DNA of 5,655 nucleotides from Planctomycetaceae bacterium (GTDB lineage: Bacteria; Planctomycetota; Planctomycetia; Pirellulales; Pirellulaceae), in assembly GCA_012965455.1 (NCBI GenBank), contig DTSG01000041.1:1-5655 (forward strand), given 5' to 3'. Below the pieces are notes generated by a model. That model had not been told where the DNA came from and did no database searches. It worked only from the letters and a program-made list of their open reading frames with translations. Numbering within the stretch: the first letter of the stretch is position 1; each line of letters opens with the position of its first letter. Made by a program: the position numbers and the translations under genes. Positions 4,594 through 5,655 of the stretch are shown in pieces.

Positions 4594-5655
4594 ATGACCA
4601 TGAATGATAAGTATGAAATGAATGTAATGAATCGCTCAAATCGACAACCTGCTCGTACGCTTCGATATAGCCTCCGAGCCTGCGGTTCTATGGGGTTGGT
4701 GGTAGCTCTGTTGTTGATAATAGCCTCGACATCAACGAACGCGCAGCAGCCACCTCGTGTTCTTGCTCCAGGAGTGTTGCATACAATTTCACCGGAAATT
4801 GAGGAAGGTGAAACTGTATCACCGCGAGCCGATCTAATTGAGATCACTACCGCTCGGTCCTATCTCAAATGGCAACCACAATTCAGTCCCGTGACGCGGA
4901 CGCTGTTTGAACGATCACAACGTGTCCCACTACGCCGCAGTATATGGGGATTGGAATTTACTTTCAAACCATTTCGCATGATCGAAGTTGATTTACCTCA
5001 AGCGAGTGGAAAGATGCAACGCAAGACATTATGGTATATGGTCTATCGAGTTCGCTATCTTGGTGAAGAAGTTCATTTTGAAAAACAACGTGAAGCGTTA
5101 AGCGATGGAGATCGCTACGTTCGATTTCGTAATACGAAAAAGGACGCGGAGTTCCGATATTTCATGCCCTATTTTACGCTGCGAAGTCATACATTTGCGA
5201 AAGAGTATTTGGATCGCATTATTCCGGCGGCCACCGATGACATCGCGGCAGTCGAAAAAGTGGGCGCTCCGATTTTAAACTCGATCGAAATGGCGAATAC
5301 CAAACTCATTCGAGAAGATGCGGAAACGGGTAAAGGAGTGTGGGGAGTTGTTGTTTGGGAAGATGTCGATCCGCGCACCAATTTCTTTTCGCTTTATATC
5401 CAAGGTCTCACGAATGCATATCACTACAAGGACACCGCTTCTGAGCTCAGTAAGGGTGACCCAATTGCTGTTGGCCGCGAACTCGAAGTAAAAACACTAC
5501 AGTTGAATTTCTACCGTCCTGGTGACACGATTGATTTGGTGAAGGACACAGTATATTACGGGCTACCAAATGCATTGCCGCGACCAGAGATTGTCTATTC
5601 AATTGAAGAAGGCGACACTTTAAAATCACTAGCGAAGAGATTTCTTGCTGGTGAA
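4594..5655 (+). CDS. exported conserved protein, C-terminus cut by window end, possible LysM start
   Basis: The frame is open from 4576 to the last base, so 354 codons are visible and the stop lies beyond the window. A long basic N-region (residues 14-28), a hydrophobic stretch GLVVALLLIIA (34-44) and the motif TNA|QQ give a signal peptide cleaved after residue 50. The mature part contains FKPFRMIEVDLPQASGKMQR (124-143), then LWYMVYRVRYLG (146-157), and later GVWGVVVWEDVDPRTNFFS with YIQGLTNAY (248-276). From memory this pattern is a conserved secreted hypothetical family of Pirellulales, with no assigned function. The final residues, YSIEEGDTLKSLAKRF (335-350), match the LysM pattern and would suggest peptidoglycan or glycan binding. 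It probably acts outside the cytoplasm with, or next to, the product of 3082-4467. Confidence 0.85.
   Translation, partial: MTMNDKYEMNVMNRSNRQPARTLRYSLRACGSMGLVVALLLIIASTSTNAQQPPRVLAPGVLHTISPEIEEGETVSPRADLIEITTARSYLKWQPQFSPVTRTLFERSQRVPLRRSIWGLEFTFKPFRMIEVDLPQASGKMQRKTLWYMVYRVRYLGEEVHFEKQREALSDGDRYVRFRNTKKDAEFRYFMPYFTLRSHTFAKEYLDRIIPAATDDIAAVEKVGAPILNSIEMANTKLIREDAETGKGVWGVVVWEDVDPRTNFFSLYIQGLTNAYHYKDTASELSKGDPIAVGRELEVKTLQLNFYRPGDTIDLVKDTVYYGLPNALPRPEIVYSIEEGDTLKSLAKRFLAGE

Noticed and set aside
1..5655. CRISPR array, insertion sequence or attachment site
   Set aside because: I saw no regularly spaced repeats, transposase-like coding sequence or terminal inverted repeats, and neither tRNA 3' end is duplicated within the window.

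Overview
The window looks like chromosome from a planctomycete, probably the Pirellulales/Rhodopirellula side. The base composition is moderate, with GC in the mid-40s percent by eye. The main evidence is a 559-residue sigma factor with several DNA-binding domains fused ahead of the sigma core. Two secreted proteins of types I associate from memory with planctomycete genomes support this. No search was possible, so the taxonomic call is an inference.

Layout. The left part (about 1-2425) is expressed leftward. It holds a tRNA-Tyr(GUA) gene (150-231), a tRNA-Thr(UGU) gene (273-345) and a candidate promoter upstream of the pair (396-423). A gene-poor stretch of about 400 bases follows, with three small inverted repeats between 521 and 611. 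The sigma factor gene lies at 746-2425. The Thr-Tyr order is the start of the classical bacterial Thr-Tyr-Gly-Thr-tuf cluster, so translation genes may lie just off the left edge.

The middle (2426-3081) is a 656-base divergent intergenic region with no convincing gene. It carries candidate promoters for both flanking genes and two perfect palindromes: 2549-2563 (7+1+7) on the sigma side and 3018-3031 (14 bp) just inside the predicted leader of the rightward gene. Both look like regulator-binding sites.

The right part (3082-5655) is read rightward. It holds a 461-residue exported protein of unknown function, a 126-base gap with a promoter-like sequence and a 12-base-pair-arm hairpin, and then a second exported protein that runs off the window. 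The last visible residues of the second protein read like the start of a LysM (peptidoglycan-binding) repeat.

The most notable item is the sigma factor. It has three predicted helix-turn-helix units before region 1.2, canonical-looking regions 2 and 4, and almost nothing where region 3 should be. Its -35-reading residues match the housekeeping type, but the residues that read the -10 element do not. It is therefore a candidate for a regulator and sigma factor combined in one polypeptide.
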